NCBI GenBank assembly: GCA_013407085.1
Contig: JACCGJ010003597.1
Location: 1-64,000, forward strand
From: Atriophallophorus winterbourni
Lineage: Eukaryota > Platyhelminthes > Trematoda > Plagiorchiida > Microphallidae
Direction of reading: 5' to 3'
DNA length: 64,000 nucleotides
Every line of letters begins with the position of its first letter. Position 1 is the stretch's first letter. This document shows, in pieces, positions 49,561 through 61,099 of this stretch. Both the position numbers and the translations under genes were made by a program. The notes under the pieces are model-generated. The model was not told the DNA's origin. It did not search any database and saw nothing but the letters and a program-made list of their open reading frames with translations.

Positions 49561-50541
49561 AGAGTTGTCGGAATGTTGCTCATTGACGATGGTGCATGAT
49601 TACATTGTACCTCTGTAAGAAATTTGTGGTAAATAGTAAATGTAGACGGCTTCGGCCCTTAAAGACGCACCTGTGTTAAATGTAGCCAGTGCGCATTCAC
49701 TATAAAGACATTATGATATAAGAAGGATGCTCATGGGCAGTGCGGTAGGGCTGTCACTTTGTCGAGCGTTACCTACAATGCGTACTTTCATAACCGAGAC
49801 AGTGTCATGTTGTCAACAATGTTTTCAGTAAACTGTTACCAGCAGCTCCTTATCCCATGAAAATATTTTATCGCAGGCCATGATTGCACGCGCCCCCATG
49901 CGTGGTGCATTCATTGTATTCGGCCACGGATCACATGCTCATGCATGCTATCATCCGGCGATAACGGACCAAGAAGCATGCGCTTTATGCGTGATGCACC
50001 CCTTGACACCGATGAACACTAATTATGCAAATGAATATTGCTATAACTTCAACGGGATAAATGGAGCGCGGCTCAGTGCTGCCAGCATGACACCTGCACA
50101 GCTGCAAAAAGGTCGAACTCTCGAAGGTGCTTCCATGCTTAGCTCATGCATCAAATGTTCGAAACATTTGGAATTATAGACGGCCCTGGCCCTTAAAGAT
50201 GTGTTGTTGATATGTAAAATTGTTTATAAATGGCTTTGACCTTTTGTTTCCAAATCATACGCATGATAATTGAATATGAGGTACAAGACTTGTGTGGTTA
50301 TGCCCAAGCGTCGATGAGTGACATTCTGATTACCGGGTCGTCAGTGAGTGCCGTCGTGGTCGCTTATATTATTGAATTTTAACTACTAATAAGTAGTTAA
50401 CTTCAATTTTGTAGATAGGACTTTGTATCTTTCTGAATTGCTACATGTACAGTGTAGGGTGTGACGTTTACCGGATTTTCTCCAGGGTATAGCCAGATGT
50501 GTATGTTGTATGTTTGAAGCCGCGTGGCTTCCGGGTGGCAG
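49560..50541 (+). other. Region between integrase and right LTR, with a Cys-rich 99-codon frame
   Basis: About 980 bases separate the integrase stop from the right LTR. 'agacggc..c/tggcccttaaaga' occurs at about 49,646 and again at about 50,175, making a diverged direct repeat around 530 bases apart. Between them lies a 99-codon frame (49,880-50,179) starting near ATG and rich in Cys and His (ACYHP, ACALCVMHPL, SSCIKCSKH). I do not recognise it; chance is possible. Confidence 0.4.
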
Positions 50542-50977
50542 TGTACATGTTATATTCACATTTAAGTTAATTATTTGGCCTGTCTGGACTACCTATTTTG
50601 TGCTCCCAACAAATTGTACACATTCATTTTGATGTTTTTAAATATTTTACCAGAAACTGTCTTCATCTTTTTACACCCTTCTTATTTTTGTTTTAATCTT
50701 TCCCGCCATTTGTTGGCTCGCATTTTACTTGATTTCACCTGCGCCATATTTTCTGCTTATGGACGCTCGTAATTGTTATTGAAACTAATCCCGGATTTTC
50801 AGTGTTGTGGTAATATTTTGCATTTGTGTATATTTGTTCAGTACCGCTATTTATAAAAAATTGTTTATTCCGAATAGATTGGTTTTGCAACGTATGAACA
50901 GTTCTTGCGCGTAACTCTAACTGGGTTGGAAAAGATTATAGATTGCAATTTCGAGCGATTTGGATATCGTAATTACA
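50542..50977 (+). repeat. BEL/Pao right LTR
   Basis: It matches the left LTR along its length with few differences, and is followed directly by CTGAC. Confidence 0.9.
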
Positions 50978-50982
50978 CTGAC
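50978..50982. repeat. 5-bp target-site duplication, right of BEL/Pao
   Basis: CTGAC, identical to 46,148-46,152. Confidence 0.85.
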
Positions 50983-51099
50983 TTGGATTAATTTTGAATT
51001 ATCGGCAAACATGCAGAAAAGATTTTAACCTTGTGATCTCAGGCGTGATAGATCGAGCATTACTGAGTAACATACTAACAAAGCAAGGATCAGAAACAG

Positions 51100-52270
51100 A
51101 AAATACAAAATACAAATAAATCCTCGGGTGGGGACAACATTATCTTTACGATTCTAAGTGTATGTTATAGACAGCATTCCAACAGTCTAGCAGAGGTTTT
51201 CATCAGAAATCTTCGCGATGGTTGCATACTATCAGCATAGAAAGCTAGTGTCATAACACCAATTTACAAGAGTGGTTGTCGTTCCACATAAGCAAATTAC
51301 ATACATGTTACGCTGCTCCTCCGCATCTCAAAAATTATGGTGCACATCTTAACTGAGTGAATTGTGAATCAGCTTGAAACAAACGGAAATTTATCAGCAG
51401 TGCAACATGAGTATTCCGGGTGGATACTCCATCCATGACTGCAAAATTGATGTATCAAAGTCTTTTGATAAGGCTAACCACAGACTTGTTATGCAACAGC
51501 TAGTGTTATATGGTAAAACAGGGAACGTATTATTGTGGATAACCGATTAATTGACCGATAGGCATGTGCAAGTTCGCGTTGACGGCGTTCTGCCGATAAC
51601 CATCAATGTCACCAGCGGCATCCTCCATGGTCCTGTGCACGGGTCTATCCTGTTCCTGTCACAAGTGATATTGCCAAAGTAGTACAATATAAAGTGGTAC
51701 TTTATGCTAGTAACATAAAATTATGAAATCAAATCTTATCTACTGGTGATTGTTTGATTCCTTAAGAGGAATAACTTGCTCTGTTTCACTGATCTCAACG
51801 AAATTAGTTGACTTTTAAAATACGTAGATGTGGAATCTTACAATTAACCCGGCAATACGAGCATAAATATAAAGCTGTTCATTAAAACCTGACGTTGGCA
51901 ACCGCATAGAAGGATGTCAGTATTTGGAGTACTAATGACCTGAAACAGAATAAGGTTTTCCAAGAAGTCTTTAACAGGACATTCGTCATATTGGGAATTC
52001 TATATATAATATTTGAGAAAGTCTCTGCTAAAACTATCCCAACATTACAAATAATTACTCCCATCGAAAGATAGAGTTACTGACCCGTGTTTCGGGAACG
52101 TGGCTGCCAAAATAGTTTGGATTGCTAGATAGAATTTACTCGATTGCAGACGTAATTATTTCACTATGCGTATTTGATCTCCGTGAAATTCACTGACACA
52201 AAATATTGTGAAACCTACCTCTATCCGCGTTTTTAAACCAAAACTGGAATTTAATATCAAGGAACACTAC
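51100..52270 (+). pseudogene. CR1-like ORF2, strongly decayed
   Basis: Plus-strand fragments include SSGGDNIIFTIL near 51,125, SVITPIYKSGC near 51,255, RISKIM near 51,330, a motif A-like DVSKSFD near 51,455, WITDLTDRHVQVRVDGVLP-like sequence near 51,540 and TSGILHGPVHGSILFL near 51,610 (motif B position). The motif C region, if present, is not readable. It is about as decayed as any element here. It abuts the next CR1-like element at about 52,285. Confidence 0.55.
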
Positions 52271-52289
52271 GCTATCGGACTTGTATATT

Positions 52290-53703
52290 AACCCTATATA
52301 AACTCAGTGTATGTTACATATGCACTTCATGTCGAAGCAAACAGTCTAGCGACAATCCACACAACGCTGCCTATGAGGCAAGGCTTGAGCCTCGGTTAGA
52401 AATTTTAGAAAATAATTATCGAATAATTGAGGAAAGGCTTAAAACACTCTTGATGGATAAAATTGCCCCAGCGATTCAACCCGAAGCAGATGATGCTCAA
52501 GATAACAAAAAGCAATCTGAACTTCATCAATCGACGGAACTGTTGAAAAAAGTCAATAATGTACCATCGATTCCAGACTCAGGGGTTACGTCCAAAGAGC
52601 TCCAAGTGAACGCGTCTCATTCCAGCAAGCTAACATTCGCCCAGATGGTGTCTAAAGGTGATAAGTGTTTGGCGTTAGAATTGAGCCCTAAACCTCAGGC
52701 AAAAGAGGAAGTTCAAAGCAAAACGGTTCCATATCACAGGGAGCAGAAAAATTCGATAAAACGCATAAAAAATTTAAGTGTAATATGCACCAATATTCCT
52801 GAGTCAGAGGTGACGCTCTTTCAAGAAAGGCAAAAGCATGACCGTGAAAACTGGTTCGTCGTTTGTAATCGAATCGGCCTAGACAGTATACACCCCGTGT
52901 CGGTAACTCGATTAACTCGTCATACGAAATCCCCGAATCAAGATAAACCACGTCTCCTTAAAATCACTTTCGCCAACGAAAAGGACATGGAAAATGTCCT
53001 ACTAAATTCGTATTTGCTCCGAACGCAAAGTGACCTACCCAACCGTATATATGCTGACGTACCTTGGTGGGAAAGGTCAAAAGCACCGAATAGGCGGGAT
53101 CAAACAGCACCAAGGAGTATTATTTTGCTTGACGTTCCAGAAAATTCGGGCGCCACAACGGGCTTCGAAAACAAAGAGCACGACCGTAAACAATGGTCAT
53201 TTATAGCCGAAAATATCGGTTCCCAAAATTCTGTAGTTGTCGACACATACAGAATACCTCGTTCGCCGAACTATCACGGGAAAGGGGCAAATCCACTTAA
53301 GGTTACGTTTCTTTCAAGTAGCATGGCGGATGATGTTCGAAGCAAGCTAAAAGTGAACAGAAACAGGTTACCTGAAAACGTTAGACTGTGCAACTCAAAA
53401 GCCGCTGTTGAGGTCCACCTGGAGCCTTTAATTACGCAATTATCCGAAACTGGTGCAAATTCGCCCGCGAAATTACTTCAAATTGCTTCAAAAAACGATC
53501 TCGGTCCGCGTCGAATGACCAATACAAATACTGACTCGGTGTTACATTCTAAAAACTCACTTAAATGCATCTATACCAATGCTCAAAGTTTGTTCAACAA
53601 ATTGACTGAACTGACCGACCTGTGCAAACGATACACGCCACACCTCTCTTTCCCAGATTCAATCACCCTCTACACACATTTGATCACAAATTTCGTGAGG
53701 TGA
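52290..53703 (+). pseudogene. CR1 ORF1 with endonuclease start in the same frame
   Basis: The frame is open from about 52,290 (a CYICTSCRSKQ remnant of the zinc finger) to 53,703. A coiled segment near 52,380-52,440 (ARLEPRLEILENNYRIIEER) comes first. The RNA-binding domain follows: RLTRHTKSPNQDKPRLLKIT, NVLLNSYLLRTQSDLPNR, and DVPENSGATTGF then DTYRIPRSPNYHGKGANPLK. The reading continues directly into the first endonuclease sequence, NSLKCIYTNAQSLFNKLTE near 53,555-53,615, before jumping by deletion to a later part. In the 28-kb copy ORF1 and ORF2 instead overlap in different frames. ATG at 52,453 is the first clear internal Met. Confidence 0.7.
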
Positions 53704-55582
53704 TCGACATGATTCCACTACATTATCATGTGTTTGACTTCACTCATAGAAGAGGATCAGAGTTGCCATCCATTTTGGATCTAATCTTTACTTCAGAAAA
53801 AACAGCAGTTGATGGTGTTAACTACATTGCGCCCCTTGGTCGGAGTGATCATCTGGTGCTATCCTCTGAGTTTGTCTGCAGTGCTAGACGAGTTTGTGCG
53901 TCCGCCAAATAATTCAGAGAGATCGACTACGCAGGTCTACGTAGATCGCTTGGGCTAGTAAATTGGCAAGAACTTGATCAGCACAATATCGAAACACAAT
54001 GCAGTGAGCTCACGAAAATACTTCAGTCAAACATTAGTCATAATTCGCGATTTGTTGATGAACGACGGGCAAGTGACTTCCGATTTAAGCTTCGCAGTCG
54101 CACAAAAAATGGCTCGGGAAACGAAACTTTGCTTGGACTGAACACCAAAGACCAGAACTGATGCCTCTTGGCAGCAATTTTCTAAAATTCGTAACGAAGT
54201 GAATGCTCTCGTCAAAGAGGACAAGCAATATTACCATCGCTCTCTGTCTTTGAAAATGGAAGAAAACCCTAAACTTCTCTATCGGATTGTCAATGCTCGG
54301 TCCAGTGTGAAACCAGGCTGTTTCCTGTTATTTCTGAGAATGGATTAACAGTCACAGCAAAGGAAACGGCTGATACTCTCGCTCAATTTTATGCAAATGT
54401 GTTTAGCCCGATAACGGTTAGGGCGAATGAGAATTTACTGAAATCGATTGTATCTCAAAAACTGAATGATATTGAGATTAATTCAGCGATTCTACGAAGA
54501 CACTTGTGTCGACTGAACCCTAGGAAATCTCCTGTAGCCAATGGAATAACACCAGCACTACTAAATTCCTGTGACCAGCAGCTGTGGGAACCACTATGGT
54601 TCGAAAGCTACCTCAATGGGTGCAAGGCAACCGTTCGAGTTAACGGGGTACAATCACGAGCCATTAAAACCTCCAGTGGTGTACCGAAAGGTTCCGTTCT
54701 CGGTCCAGTGCTTTTATTAGTTTACTACAATGATTTACCTGAGACGCTCTCATGCAAGGTAGTTCTTTTCGCAGATGATGTTAAACTTTGGATGCGAATA
54801 AAATCAACTGCAGATTGTGTAAAACTGCGAAGTGATTTAGATGCACTACACGAATGGTCAGTTAAAAATAAACTGCCGTTCAATTTTCAAAAATGCTAAT
54901 TACTGCAAATCGGTGAGCCCTTTCAGTACGAATATCACTTTGGGCACACGATTTTGAGCTGGACCGAATTGGTGAAGGATCTTGGAGTCTGGATATGTGG
55001 CAGCCTAAAGAACAGCGTGCATTGTGAGGTCATTTACAAGCGTGCTTCAAAGCTTCTAGGTATGCTTCGACGGATCTTCAGAACCTTTACGCCTGTAACG
55101 TTGCCAAGCATCATGAAGACCTACTTAATTCCCACAATGGAACACGCATCGCAAGCATGGACTCCGTGGATGAAAAAAGATATATTCTTGCTTGACAGGA
55201 TATATCATCGTGCAACTAAACTCGTGCGTGGTTTTCGAGACCTTCCATACGAGGAAAGGTTGAAAAGCTGAAGCTTCCCACTCCCCTTCAACGTAGACTT
55301 CGAGGTGACGTTATCATTACTTACAAAATATTGAACACTCCAGATCATCCACTCAAACATTCGTTCAAATACCGTGAGTCAGGAATTACACGTAGCCACT
55401 CAGCGGCACTACAAATTCCCCATTCCCGTATTAATTGTCGCCGATATTTCTATTCGGTACGTGTCTGTTTCCTGTGGAATTCCCTTACCGAAGCAATTAT
55501 CACCTCTCCCAGTATCCAAACATTCACTCGAAACTTGGACACTTATTTGTTACATAACGATTTGACGATGCCTGTGTATTGA
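53620..55582 (+). pseudogene. CR1 ORF2 (endonuclease–RT) remnant
   Basis: The remnant reads LPSILDLIFTSEKTAVDGVN then LGRSDHLVLSSEF near 53,840 (EN C-terminal part). A gapped region with stops follows at 53,912-54,400. Next come RRHLCRLNPRKSPVANGITP, and after an internal deletion near 54,600 the segments SYLNGCKATVRVNGVQ, SSGVPKGSVLGPVLLLVYYN (motif B) and LFADDVKLWMRI (motif C, near 54,770). C-terminal segments VKDLGVWICGSLKN near 54,970 and YHRATKLVRGFRDLPYEER near 55,205 are frameshifted, and RVCFLWNSLTEA lies near 55,460. Catalytic FADD survives but the protein does not. Confidence 0.8.
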
Positions 55583-55739
55583 CTCAGGGTAAGCATATTA
55601 CTTGACTCCAGTGACATCGTGTAATTGTTTTTTCATACCTCTTATTGAACGCATATTTACTATGATATGGTAATTGTGAAGGTATGTGCTTTTTGTGACC
55701 ATAAATTCTTGAATCTTGAATCTTGAATCTTGAAAACAC

Positions 55740-56870
55740 ATCAATTGAATTCTGATTACATACTGTTTATTTTTGTAGCTTTTTAAAATGGTTCACTTGA
55801 AGCAGTTGCGTTATTCATCATAAATTCTAATTTTTAGTTCTCGATTTGTGACAACTGTTGTTAATCGAAATTAGTGATTTTATTTCACAACGTCAAATAG
55901 CCCGGTATTTTTTAAATATGTTTTCTATTCAAGATTAACGAATCAGATGATTAAGAAAGAGCTGAAATCTCTGATTCCATAATGAACGCATGCTTGATCT
56001 ACATACGAGCCTTCAACCATTTGAGATACGTTAATGTCTTTCAAACAATATGTGTCGAGAAGCGCAGTAGTCATTTCAAAATACTTTCCTTAACCACGTG
56101 AACAAAATGTCTTACCTGGAAGCTCTAAATACCCTCAAAATCCTTTCGATCCCGAAATATATCGAACCCCTCTCAAATATTCTTTACGACTAATGGAAGT
56201 TTTGAATTAACGACAGACTTGTATAAGCTAAGATAGAACTTTCAAACACGAATCTGATGGTAACTCACCTCAACCCCCTTGAAATACAGTGTTGTTGCCA
56301 AAGTAAAGCGAGAGAGATAACGGGGAACAATGTATTGATAATCGCCTAATCGTAGGTATTACTGTCTCGACTGCTTTTTTGATTGATTATTAAAACCATT
56401 AAACGTACATCGTGCGAACGAATTCCGGTTATTGTGTGTAGTATTAACGTCTATCCAAGATGTAGAGAATCTCTCACTTGAGCCGTGATACTTAAGACGC
56501 TAATTGTTACCTCTATAAATTTTTATCCGAGCTGCATACGACAGGATTATCCGGAATATGATGAATACAAAAGAAATTGTGAAACACCATGTGGAGGTGT
56601 CTTCGTTTACGTATATAAAGCATCAAATGCACCATGCACAACTCACTTGAACTAGAAGTCGATATTTATTATTTAGCTTTATTGACTTGGGTGATAACAT
56701 TCGGTGCCACTTAGTTTCGACTAACCCCATTCAACACCAACTACTCCATCGATTTTCCTATCTATTGCTAAACGTTGAGGCTAGATTACGTATATTGACT
56801 CAGGCTCTTCGATTTTGAAATACCGACACTTAGTAAAAACAGTAGAAGTGTTATTATTTCAATTGTGGAT
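55740..56870. other. AT-rich stretch, nothing recognised
   Basis: No motif, ORF or repeat recognised beyond the CR1-like tail. Confidence 0.5.
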
Positions 56871-57000
56871 GCAATTGGTTTCAAGGCTCACTGAACCTAA
56901 TCTTACTATCTCCATCTGATGACGACTAACAATCAGAAGCCAGTAGTAGAGTGAAATTTTAGTGGATGTGAGCAACACGTCACTTTAGTAGATGTTTGAA
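56870..57000 (+). repeat. Hammerhead-repeat fragment with degenerate ribozyme
   Basis: The order 'ggtttcaaggctcactgaac', 'taatcttactatctccat', CTGATGA, 'cgactaacaatca', GAAGCCAGT, 'gtggatgtgagcaacac' matches one partial unit. The core CTGATGA is intact but GAAA is GAAG, and stem I strands (CTCCAT and GTAGAG) pair only partly. Confidence 0.6.
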
Positions 57001-58640
57001 TTGATTACAATTAGAACTTATAGCAACCGAAACTACCGAAAGTAGGCATTTTCTATCCATGCTGTGCAATTGTGAAACAGTTTACCAACTCACGATTTAC
57101 AATCCGAAAATATAGAAGCTTTAAAAATTACTTGATACTCATATGGGCAACTATGCATTCAAGTGAAGTAATAATCTTTTGTTATGTTTTAGGATAATTT
57201 TATAACATCCCACTCAATGTATACTTTTGTGGATCTTGTGAAGCACGGCATTTCCACGTGCATAACACCTATGAATGAACGGATAAATACATAATCACTG
57301 AATGTACAAAATGAAGAAGAACCGACTAACAATTGCTCTCCAATTCAGTATGCAATTATAACTTCAATAATTTCATACACAGTCAAACGGTTTATATCGG
57401 GTTAATTTTCGGGCTAAAATACTTTTTTTTGCAAATAATAGATAATGTTAAAAATTAGATGCCTAAAGATTGAACGCCATAATTTCAAATTAATTGTAGA
57501 AGAGTTCGTGATTGTAAAGTGATTAATACAAAGGAATGTTTATAAATTCATGGTTTGAAGCTATATCAAATAGAAGTACAATAACCAGATAGGTCACACG
57601 CCATTCGGTTTCATACTATGATCAAACGCTTCTCATCTTCATCGATGATTTATCATCTCAAATTTCATGTTCGTTTCTATAAGTTAGGTGATAAATTCAG
57701 ATTTAACTGATACATTATTGTCATTGATCAGTTAGGAAATATAGAAATGGTCGAGGACTGGTCAGTAGAGTGAAATACTGTACGTAACTATATTGAATAT
57801 CATCAGTTGCTTGCAGCAAATGGAAATTACGATGAATGTCACAAAAGTTCTGCTTGATTTCAAACGACTTAAACTGTTTTTGTAGCAGTCTCAGCTGATT
57901 GTAGTGGCCCGCTACAGCATGGCTTAAACATGCAACCAACCAGTGTAAAGTTCTTTTGGATTTAATTTTTTCGAAAATGTAGAACGGTAAAATTATTTAT
58001 CATATCGACAAACGGTGATATTATTAGGCCGCATTTAAAATACACAGTCCAAACCCGGAAAAATGTAATCTAAGAAAACTCATTTTGTGCTAGGGTCAGT
58101 AGACCGTTTGGATAGCAGAATGGTCAAGTAAAACTAAAGACCATACACGGAACGTCTAGTTTCTCTGGTGTTGTTCACTAATATGAGTCGGTGTCCATTG
58201 GTGACTTAAAATTCTTGAAAGTCTCGAGGCGTTTACGCATCGGGGAGTGTCAAAATCTGCTTTCTAGAACGATGAATCTCAAAATAGATTGCATAAATCC
58301 TGATTATAAGAAGCAAATACATCCAAGAAGTATACATTTCTTTACTCAGAGAGCGGTAAATATCTGATAAAATTTCCCGGAGTTCCTAATAGATCGTGCG
58401 TCGCAAAATGCAGTATAATGGTTTGAGATTACTATTGACCACATCGCTACCTAAAGTAATTTCCCTTAATTAATGAGCTATAGAAACTAATTGAGCACAA
58501 AAACGTTTATGACATTTGGTGTATTTTTTTAAATCACAATAAAATGCAAAATAATGAAAATTCAAAATCCTCATGACCCAAAATCACATTCAAAAGTGCG
58601 ATTGCATCTCACACTGCGATGATGTTGGCACAAAACACTC
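57000..58640. other. AT-rich stretch, nothing recognised
   Basis: No protein motif, RNA fold or repeat family was recognised up to the microsatellite. Confidence 0.5.
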
Positions 58641-58656
58641 GTTAAATCTCATGTAA

Positions 58657-58657
58657 G

Positions 58658-58717
<60 letters not shown>
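58657..58717. repeat. Compound (AC)n(AT)n microsatellite
   Basis: About 12 AC units run directly into about 18 AT units without interruption. It borders a sequence with tRNA-like box B on the minus strand, so it may be a SINE tail. Confidence 0.95.
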
Positions 58718-58720
<3 letters not shown>

Positions 58721-58800
58721 GGGATCGAACGCATAATCACGTACAAAAAGCTCGTTTGCATGCTGTTCCATCACGCACACACCAATTTCTTTCGTGTTGT
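58657..58800 (-). mobile_element. Possible tRNA-derived SINE, tail is the microsatellite
   Basis: On the minus strand GCGTTCGATCCC fits the RNA polymerase III box B (GTTCGANNC), about 45 bases after 'ggtgtgtgcgtgatggaaca', a weak box A candidate. It is directly followed by the AT/GT simple repeat. That is the layout of a tRNA-head SINE with a simple-sequence tail. No target duplication was identified, and no known family is recognised. Confidence 0.35.
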
Positions 58801-59569
58801 TTGTTTTTGCGATAGTTTGAACTTCTCAGGTCACAAATCCCCAAAAAAACTCTTCCATGAGAAAACTTGAATTTTTCTATTCACAAAAGATAGATTTGAT
58901 ACACGATTTTTGAATGAACGCTTAGTTTTACTGTACGACAAATCGCTTTTTATCAACCTTGAGCAGTCCGCGGCATTCGCAATTGATTTTACGTGTCGGT
59001 TATGTGAGTTGTGCTAAATCTAATATTTTTAGGAGCAAAGTTCCATTCAAAATCACATTGACTTCCGACCCAAGTTTGCCTTTCAAAGTGTATGTTGCAT
59101 CCTGATCGTTTAATTTATTAGAATAAAGGTTCCGGAGCAGACACCTTTTACTGCTGTACTGAAATTCGCTGCTGATTCCGTAAGTCATTTTTTATTCTTA
59201 AGATTCTCTGTCTTAACTGCATTGTCGTGTTACCCTTCTGTACAAACTATATTTTTGTTCTTCGAACCATAGACTGTTTTCTGAATTCCTTGTATGTTCA
59301 CGATCACAGGTGTGCTGACCTGTTTTAAGCTGGATTGAAAACTTCCTTACTCACCGTTATATACAGGACTAGGTCATCTATTGATGCAGAATTATTGATA
59401 CAACTGTATGCATGTATGACAGCACAAGCCTGATACTGACAAAGTACCACAGGGAGACCGTATGTGGGCGATTATACTGCCAGGTTGCCGAGGCCTAGAT
59501 AGATATGAGAAAGGACATGGAGATGGTAGTGAAACTCCAGCGTGTTTCGGCATTCAGCTCACTACCGGT

Positions 59570-60780
59570 GGCCAATCAATTTAGCACGGTCAGCCGCACA
59601 GCACAGAAGTACTGAACGATTGCAAAACTAACGAGATACGTAAAACAATCTACAATTTCAAGCGCCCGTTTGTCAAGTATTAAAGTACTGTCTAATAAAT
59701 CGATGTCCTGCAGCGGGACACTGCAATTAGAGGGTGCAAAAGGCATTTCAAATACGGGCACAATACTTGCTAGTTCACTTAGTATCGCCTGTGCATCTGT
59801 GTACGAGTCGGAGAACAGAACTATATCATCAGCATAGTACAAGTCGAGTAGCTTGCCACCTGACAATATGTGAACTCCAAATGCTGGGGTTCCTTCGCTG
59901 CATGATACCATGATGGCATCAATTTCAAAATTGAACAGAAACGATGAAATCGGACATCCTTGTCGAATGCCACTTGCGGTGAGCAATTTGGGTGAGATGT
60001 CGTTGTAAGCCCTAACGCTTCCGGATGTATGATCATAAAGTGTACGCAGTATGTTAACATACTTTTGCGGTCCGCTTTTGCACAGCAATGTGTTAAATAA
60101 GACATTTCGATCGACTGAATCTAACGCTCATTTGAAGTCCAAAAAGACCGTTATCGTCAGCTGTCGATAAGTGTACCGCAGTTCTAAGATCTGTCAAAGA
60201 GTACAAATGTGGTCGACACAGCCTCTGCCAGGCCGGAATCCAATAATAACGTAATAATGAGAGTGGGACTTATCCCACTGTGATTAGAGCAGGGATTTTT
60301 CACACCTTTTTAAATATCGATATGATAACCGATTCTAACCAACTCTTCGGGACGGATTCTGACAACCACACTTCACGGAGGAGATCGCCTAATGTGCTGA
60401 TTAGGACTTGGCCACCTTCTTTGAACAAACCAGGTGGTATGTCATCGGGACCAGCAGCTTTGAATCGTTTCATGGATTCGATACATGCTTTAATTTGTAA
60501 ATCATTAGGGCGGATCTAAGCTAAAAGACCAAGGATCACACTGCTTCAAATGAGGGAATGATTTTGTTGCAGGCGACCAACTGAATTGTTCTTCAAAATG
60601 TTCGGCCCAGCGTGTGAGGCGGCGTCTTTTTTTAGTGATAAGAGTACCGTCTATTTCAGCGATAGTCTCACTCACTCCTTTGTTCTTGGAACCCGTCGAT
60701 AGAATAAGTTGGAAGAGTTTTCGCACGTTACCAGCATTATTTGTTATTTCCATTTGTTCGACCTTATTTAGCCACTATTT
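59570..60780 (-). pseudogene. RTE-like reverse transcriptase remnant
   Basis: Minus-strand pieces are AGNVRKLFQLILSTGSKNKG and RRLTRWAEHFEEQFSW near 60,610, KRFKAAGPDDIPPGLFKEGG near 60,440, and a degraded part around motif A. The last 170 codons are readable: QKYVNILRTLYDHTSGSVRA, SGIRQGCPISSFLFNF (motif B) near 59,945, then LYYADDIVLFSD (catalytic motif C) near 59,830. A frameshift near 60,290 and stops separate the parts. Confidence 0.8.
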
Positions 60781-61099
60781 TTATCTGTCTAGTATTAAGC
60801 TCCGTTTAAGTACGCTGTATTGTGTTTAGGACTATGAAGTATTTAGCGTCGCTGGTGAAGAATTTTTGTAAAGCACTGTTAAATTCAATGGGACTTGTAT
60901 AGTCTCACAGGCTAATATTGCGACGACCCGCATAATCCCTGCTATCTTGTTCCACCTTTCATTGGCAGTTACGTACAGAGTAACTAGGAGTGAGTTACTC
61001 TAAGTGGTCCTATAAATTACTTGAACTGCTGACGGAGAGAATTTTTCGACAGCTTCGTATGCTTCGTACCGTAAAACTTTAACGGGAACCTACTTCGCA

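Larger units (their letters stand above)
46153..50977 (+). mobile_element. BEL/Pao LTR retrotransposon
   Basis: Two LTRs of 443 and 436 bases start TGTA and end TACA and are highly alike. The pair is bounded by the duplication CTGAC. The interior has gag, zinc knuckles and integrase in BEL/Pao order. The region for protease, RT and RNase H is not visible: a run of 20 Ns at 48,017-48,036 stands exactly there, so it may simply be missing from the assembly. The similar LTRs and the intact duplication indicate a fairly recent insertion, though the reading frame has several breaks. Confidence 0.9.
52285..55740 (+). mobile_element. CR1-like LINE, internally deleted
   Basis: ORF1 is complete from a truncated zinc-finger region and is followed by ORF2 that has lost the central endonuclease and part of the RT. 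The 3' end carries CTTGAAT heptamer repeats at about 55,708-55,736, the CR1-type terminus. It is a different subfamily from the 28-kb copy but uses the same kind of tail. Confidence 0.8.

Noticed and set aside
58720..58800. A tRNA gene on the minus strand
   Set aside because: Only box B-like sequence is present; no acceptor stem pairing or clover-leaf can be drawn, so a functional tRNA is not supported.
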